Below are positions 58,383 to 64,000 of a DNA stretch of 64,000 nucleotides, piece by piece; the first letter of the stretch is position 1, and the number at the start of each line of letters is the position of its first letter. The translations under genes and the position numbers were made by a program. The notes under the pieces are model-generated. The model was not told the DNA's origin, ran no database searches, and saw only the letters and a program-made list of their open reading frames with translations. Origin of the DNA: Solenopsis invicta (Eukaryota; Arthropoda; Insecta; Hymenoptera; Formicidae). Location: the NCBI RefSeq assembly GCF_016802725.1, contig NC_052672.1, positions 8,895,685-8,959,684 on the forward strand, given 5' to 3'.

Positions 58383-60891
58383 AATATAATATGTATTTTT
58401 GGCGTTTATGGATCGATCGGGAAAACGATTGAGCACGAAGCTCCAGAAGCAAAAGTTCGATTCGAGTAATCTGCGTTTGCCGTTTAATGAACGATTATAT
58501 GATTACGATGAGTCTTATAATTAATGCGATGTAAAGGTAAAAAGAGAGAAAGAGAGAGAAAGACGGAAACAAGAGAGATGCGCGATATTGCCGACGAACC
58601 GTGGCAATTCGTCGGAATATACGATGAGCGTACGTTATCGTGCCAATTAACAAATTGGAAGGTCCGACTGGATTCTTGATGACGACCGTTCGTTGCCATA
58701 ACTGTCGCGCGTTAGTACCATAAATGCGAAACGATGAGCGGAAAGAGGCGCTGAACTGCTCTTTTAGTTACAATTTTTGCACTTTTCCTTCTTTTTTGTT
58801 CTCCCATCAAGCGTAGGTATATCCCATAATTTGTAGTTTTCTCTGCAAAAACTTGGAAAAAATAAACCATGATAGGTACTTTGCCCGTGGCATAAGGACT
58901 GCGTTTTAAAAATTCTTTATTGGTGATGGTATACGCAAAGATATAAAGAAAAAAGATATGTATAACTGTTTAACTCTGGCAGTTTCTGTAAATATGAAGA
59001 GAAAAAAGAATCGTGACGAAGGTAGGTACGCAATAAATCTGTACTTGCCTAAAATTTGGATGTTATCTTTCAAACGATAATCTCTAATTTTTACAGAAAA
59101 ATTTAAAAAGTTCAAAAGATTTGTTTTAAGACTAAAAAAAGAATCACAGATGAGCAGAATATAGGTGAAAAGAGAAAGACATTTGACCTAACAATTCTGC
59201 ATATATGTAATCCATTATTAAAATTTCCCTATCAACATTTGTGTATGTCAATTTAGGAGACTGTCAATGTTGCATACGCTATACTCGCAGGCGTGGTAAC
59301 GAAATCGCCGGATACTACGACGTATTCTCGATCCTTCGGGACGAAAGAGAAAGAGAGAAGGGCGCGAGATCTCGCTCACGTTCGCAGTAATTATCGCGGT
59401 TATAGCTCCGCGGAGAGGGTACGCGATCGTTTAAGTCACTCAGGATAACAAGTGCGAGATTCGCAGTTCGTTAACCCGCTCGCTCGAGATGGATTAATGG
59501 ATCCGTTAGATCTTCCGATCGGCGACGGCGCGCCACCCGTCGTCCCACCCGTCGTCTCACACCGTCGTCGTGTCGGTAGAAATCGCGTCCATGGATCGAC
59601 GCCGGTGGTAATCGCGAGCTTATTATCTCTCGGCGCCGCGATTTTTCCCGCAGCAGCGCCGATGAAAAGTAGCCCGCGAGCCGATAAGCCAGATAGAAGT
59701 GTGCGGCCGCGCGGCTCGCGTTCTTCGCCGTGCGTCTCTCGTCGTGGTTGCTTTTGCAGCGAGCGTATCGGTAACATTATTGGCCGCTAATTTGCGCTCG
59801 AATACAGGAAGTTGACGAACAGAATTCTTTCGATGAAAGCCGATTTGCAGGAGCCGTTTCTCCTGACATGCAAAATAGAAAATTTATTCAATCGGGAACA
59901 AATATGCCGGACAGGAATACTGATTGACTTAGACTGCGTTCTAAGAGCGCGCTATCAGCGTTTCCGTCATTCTATCTCTCGGTCATTAGACGTAAAATAA
60001 GGATAAAATGGCACAATTGCGCTGATAGCATGCTCCGTAGAACGCCGCAGTCTTACGGTCCGCGTAGAGCAGCAGCGTGGTGAGACCAAAGCGCCAGGCT
60101 TATCGGATCTAGTATAGTAAAGCTTACTTGAACGTTAATAACAAGGTCGTTTCGCACCGGATACTCGATCGGCACAGTGGCAGGCTGCCAATAACTCCAG
60201 GGGCACGGGGGCGGTGCCATAAGGAGTGCGTTTTAGGTAATTGGCCGTGAATATTATCTTACTTAGGGGCGACGTAGGTTAACCGGATCAACGGAACCGT
60301 GATAGCGAGAGAGAGAGAGAGAGAGAAAGACGGAGAGCGAGCGAGAACGGCAAGCGGATCGAGGGAGAGAGGAGCCGAGGTGCGCGATACCTTACAAATT
60401 GCAACTCGCGAGGGGATGTTTCGCACGGAGGTACTCACGCGTGATCCGAGGGATCGGCTCGAGATTAAAGCGGGCCTGAAGCGCAGTGGCATCAAAGCGA
60501 GCTCTCGCTCTCCCGCCCGCTCGCGCCGCTCGTTTTTCATCATTTTTCTGCACCTCACCCGGCGCAAGCTGATTTATCGCGAGGCGCAAACAGCTATTAA
60601 GCTTTCAAGTAAGCCTCCCGTGACTTTTACGTAAACCATATTTTTACCGATTCGACGTAATTTAGTCATCTGATTGGAATTCGGGTCGTATTCGCTCGTT
60701 GTGTTTATACAGAATTAAAGAAATGAATCGGAAATAATAGAAGGCAAATGTAGCCAACACCTCTGCGCGTAGAAGGAAGATATTAAAGGTAAAAAAAAAT
60801 AAGCTACGTAATTTGACGATATTTTCTTGTTTTACGCTTCTACTGTACCAAATACACTTCGTGCCAAACAGTTCGACAATACTTGTAATTT
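58383..60891. other. Stretch without a recognised gene
   Basis: CpG-rich, opposed frames lie at 59436-59790 and 60259-60634. On the minus strand a good donor (ATCACGC then GTGAGTACC) ends at 60439. Upstream frames are arginine-rich and partly driven by GA repeats, so I only note the site. A (GA)n tract is at about 60307-60326. Confidence 0.4.
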
Positions 60892-61336
60892 CAGGCCTGG
60901 AAAGTCCTTATCTTATCATTACTTTTAGTTACTTTTATTTTTTGTAATAACAATTTGGTTATGACGTTACAATTTTTCATAATGATAATGATAACGCTAG
61001 GATTGGAAAACAGTCACTTTTAGCAAGACACTTGTTGTCATTATGCATTACTCATTGAAAAAAGTAACTCGTTAATTGACTCGTTACGTAACGAGCAAAA
61101 ATAACGCGTTACTTTGACTCGTTACGTAACGAGTAAAGTAACAAGTAAATATTTTACAAAAGGTTATAGTGCATTATGATAACGAGGTGATTGTCAAAAG
61201 TGATTATTCGAATCTTGGCCCTATCATTACTATTATGGAAAATTGTAATCATATCACCAAATTATAAAAAAAAATATTAAGAAAGTAATGAGTAATGGCG
61301 CTAATACTTATTGTAATCTATTACTTCCCATCTCTA
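60892..61336. mobile_element. hAT-like MITE, 445 bp, palindromic
   Basis: The left end CAGGCCTGGAAAGT and the right end, TAGAGATGGGAAGT on the minus strand, resemble hAT termini. The 8-mers CTTGTAAT (60882-60889) and CTTATAAT (61337-61344) may be a target duplication with one mismatch, although two bases separate the left one from the element. The arms of about 140 bp stay complementary inwards. The centre holds two copies of the perfect 16-bp palindrome CTCGTTACGTAACGAG (61080-61095 and 61118-61133). Confidence 0.75.
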
Positions 61337-63492
61337 CTTATAATATCATAGACAACATAGATTGCGAATGTAATATATACGTACAAACGCGTACAGGGAT
61401 TTCAAGATTGACTATATTCGCGCGTATTTATGCAATATTTTCGCAACCGCGCATGCAGAAAGCGTTGCCATTGTGCGGATGTTACTTTTTAAAGCGGAAG
61501 CGCGATTAAAATGGCATACCCGGCGGTCGGTAATTTTCAAATATCGGAAAAATCTAAATCACCTGTGATTTATTTCACGGATATCTATATATACCGCGCG
61601 TAAAAAAATTTTGTCGTTAATAATCCCGCGCGTGATGGACGCGCTATGACATATTTGTTACATACGTTCATCAGAGATATACATTTAACGGGAATATTTA
61701 TTCAAATTCTGAAAATATCCAAAAGTACCCCTTTTTCCATTTGGAATAGTGATTGAGATAAAGAATCAATTACGTTGTCAAGATTTAAATATGGGAAAAG
61801 TAAGATTTGAAATTTTTTAATAGCGTAGCTTTTTTCTCAATTAAAATTGAAAATTCTCAAAATTCTAACACGCGTCTAAAAGACGTCTATAGTAATATTC
61901 TTTTACACAATATAAACGAAAAACTATTTACTATCAAGATTTTTTTATATATTTCTATATAATTTTTTTCCTTGAAATCATTAGACTTGTCTGGATAACG
62001 ATTAGCAATTTTGAACATTAATCAAACGCAGAAAATATAAATAACGTAGATTAGATGATTATTAGAAATAAGTGTTACATTATTAGATAGCAGCCTTATA
62101 TGTAGAGTATGTGGAGAGTCGAATTAATCTGAATGTGGAATTTGCACACTCGGAATTTGACCAATTTTTTCTAAAATTATTTAGCACAGATTATTTTTCA
62201 CTGACCAAACGGATGCACACTAGATGCAAAAATTTGGCATGAGCACCATCCAGATAACAAAAAAAAAACATCTACAAAGTGTCTTTAAGATATCGAGATA
62301 TCATCGTTTTTCAAAAGAAGGAAGAAGGCCAAATTGTAAGCAACAAAAAGATAGTGTAGTTTTTTTTTTTAACAATTTATTCTCCTTTAATATTACATTG
62401 GTACTTTCGATTATATTTAGTCTTCTTCAGTTCAGTCAAAATGATTAACAATCATTTTAAACGCATATTAATTAACAAACTATATCGCGATTATCATATA
62501 GTTTAGTTAGTAAAAGTCCATATAAACGCTTTGAAACAACACTCAATTTTTAACGATAAAGTCATTAAAGCTATTATCATGTATGGTTCGTCTGTCCATG
62601 TATGAAAATATTGATAACATCATTGATCAGTTGTCATTGTCTGCTAGGTAAGGTAAACATCCCACGACCGAATCTCTATACCTGGACGCTTTTACACAAA
62701 AGCTTATTAATCTTAAATGTAATTTTTAATAATATAAAAACCTTTAATAACATTAAAATGTAATTATAATTTTTAAGTATATTGATCTGCGACGTGATGA
62801 TTTCGACTTAACTTTGTACTGCATTTACGTGTTTGCTGCTACATAATGCGACTTCCGACGTATCTATTTGTTCGCAGACGGAATCTGACCTTCGAAAGAG
62901 ACGCACGCTGTCGCTCGATCGAACGTCGCTCGAGACGACCGCGATTCTATCAAAATAATTCGCGATTTGTCGACGTTCATCGTGACAACAAAAACCACCG
63001 CGCAAAAAGTTCGTGACGAGCATTAATCAGTCGCAGGCTACAGCGATTGCATATTGAATTCTCGTTACTGTAATTTTTTAAATGTTACATTTCATACTTT
63101 GTTTTTTTTTTAATTGAAAAGTATTTACACGTAAACTCGGAGCGGGTGTTGAAGGGGAAAAAAAATTGACCGAGAGAAATGATGCTCTTTGAGTTAGCTC
63201 TGTACTTATCCTTGCTACTTGATCGCGTGTCGAAGCCAGTTTTACCTCGCTATTATTACTGCCACGATCGCCTGTTATGAAATAGTTATTATATCGCATG
63301 CTCGGACAGGCGCATGCTAATGTATTTATGCTAATAACATATAGTTAGCCCGAAACCGAATAAAACCAGAGAATCTTAAAAAAAACATTCATCAATGTCA
63401 TTCTACCTGCGTGTAAAAAATATATGAAGTCTATTTCTTATATGAGATACTTAGCCTGTTCGTCGACTCAGCATTCATTAATATATGGAATT
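61337..63492. other. Stretch without a recognised gene
   Basis: This is AT-rich. At 62583 an ATG opens 21 codons ending at a strong donor (GCTAG then GTAAGGTAAA), about 60 bases after TATAAACG at 62521. It could be a small first exon of a gene beyond the window, but the frame is short and unrecognised. ORFs at 62808-63299 show no domain. Confidence 0.35.
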
Positions 63493-63630
63493 AGGGTTGC
63501 CAGGTGGCCGGAATTTCCGCGAAAGTCCCGGAATTCATCGGTTGATCCCATGTTCAATAATAATTGAAGCTTCCTGTCCCGGAAATGCACAATTTTAACG
63601 AAATTCCAGGGTTCATGTTATATTTTTAGG
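63493..63630. mobile_element. Possible hAT-like terminal fragment
   Basis: TAGGGTTGCCAGGTGGCCGG is reminiscent of hAT-type ends, and AATTTCC/GGAATT words recur in mirrored order up to CCAGGGTTC at about 63606-63614. The match is weak and no target duplication was found. Confidence 0.3.
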
Positions 63631-63903
63631 CCACGTCTCGCGATTGTAACCGCGACTTGTAACTTACATCAAAGATTTATACAAAATTATGTGATTTACA
63701 CACTCACAAACGCGTTCACAGCACGATATACCTTGGGCATTTACCAGTTTCTCTTGAAAGTTTTTTTCTAAATAATCAAAAAAATTTACAAAAAAGCTAT
63801 ATATCCTAGTTTTCGATTTGCCTATTTATTTTAAAAAAGAAGTTTCAATTTGAAATATTATTATAAGAATGATCATAGTGTAATGATTTATATGGGGATT
63901 AAT

Positions 63904-63996
63904 GTTTCCACCATTGCAGATTAATTTTATTTTTATCTTTATCTTTTTCTAATTCTTAGAATTAGAAGGTAAGAATAAATCTATATTAGTGGAAAT
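63904..63996. repeat. Hairpin element (family H), copy 3
   Basis: The outer arms GTTTCCACCATTGCAGATTA and, on the minus strand, ATTTCCACTAATATAGATTT pair with mismatches. The tip CTAATTCTTAGAATTAG closes the hairpin. Its outer word is shared with copy 1 at 27258-27390. The window ends four bases later. Confidence 0.65.
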
Positions 63997-64000
63997 GAAC

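Noticed and set aside
60439..60567. Minus-strand start exon ending at GTGAGTACC
   Set aside because: Two frames are equally open, the sequence is arginine-rich from CpG/GA composition, and no promoter is apparent; the donor alone is not enough.
62583..62647. Short plus-strand start exon after TATAAACG
   Set aside because: Only 21 codons in AT-rich DNA; the TATA-like motif is common at this composition. It is worth a look only if a gene begins just beyond the window.

Overview
The window looks like gene-poor nuclear DNA of an insect. CpG-rich, unique-looking sequence alternates with AT-rich blocks packed with short inverted-repeat elements. Long (GA)n/(CT)n tracts and an intact mariner transposon fit an arthropod. 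The CpG richness with AT-rich repeats suggests a hymenopteran such as an ant, but that is an inference, not a proof. I see no bacterial-style operons, rRNA, tRNA or CRISPR.

The only protein I can name is a mariner transposase of 353 residues on the minus strand (54848-55909). It has an intact DD34D catalytic triad and lies in a 1322-bp element with perfect 32-bp terminal inverted repeats and flanking TA dinucleotides (54794-56115). Host coding content is limited to candidate exons. The best is a 66-bp minus-strand exon with good splice sites at 2336-2401. Weaker ones are a 3'-terminal reading frame at 21763-21993 (+), a reading frame opening at a strong acceptor at 52312-52699 (+), a 45-bp microexon at 29831-29875 (+) and a 5' exon with a strong donor ending at 23742 (-). 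Most of the window is therefore probably long introns or intergenic regulatory DNA.

The rest is explained largely by repeats. 0-7 kb: dispersed family A (first copy), the minus exon, a 1.3-kb nested inverted-repeat element and a MITE. 7-17 kb: copies of a roughly 160-290-bp MITE family ('C') whose ends read GGAAAGAACAATTTT. 18.5 kb: an inverted repeat with 75-bp arms and tandem repeats in its loop. 19.8-22 kb: a GA/CT-rich stretch with two TATA-like boxes and a candidate coding frame. 22-28 kb: more repeats and a very GC-rich island at 24.7-25.7 kb. 27.7-32 kb: two long copies of family D, one split by a 338-bp insertion. 32.8-34.3 kb: MITEs with CACTGAGAGAAAA ends, one with a C copy nested inside. 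40.8-43 kb: a 1.57-kb inverted repeat with arms of about 735 bp, followed by a three-unit tandem repeat and a hairpin. 43.7-46.4 kb: another long-TIR element and family E. 46.4-54.8 kb: unique, partly very GC-rich DNA plus a second copy of family B. 54.8-57 kb: the mariner abutting an inverted copy of family E. 58 kb and 60.9-61.3 kb: a nested palindromic MITE and a hAT-like MITE. 63.5-64 kb: a possible hAT-like end and a small hairpin element.

The mariner is the only autonomous-looking element seen. The MITE-like elements would depend on transposases encoded elsewhere, and their ends do not match those of the mariner. The most unusual structures are the 1.57-kb inverted repeat at 40.8-42.4 kb and the 18.5-kb inverted repeat. 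If transcribed, either would fold into long double-stranded RNA. Repeat identities are judged by eye, and element boundaries are usually uncertain by several bases.
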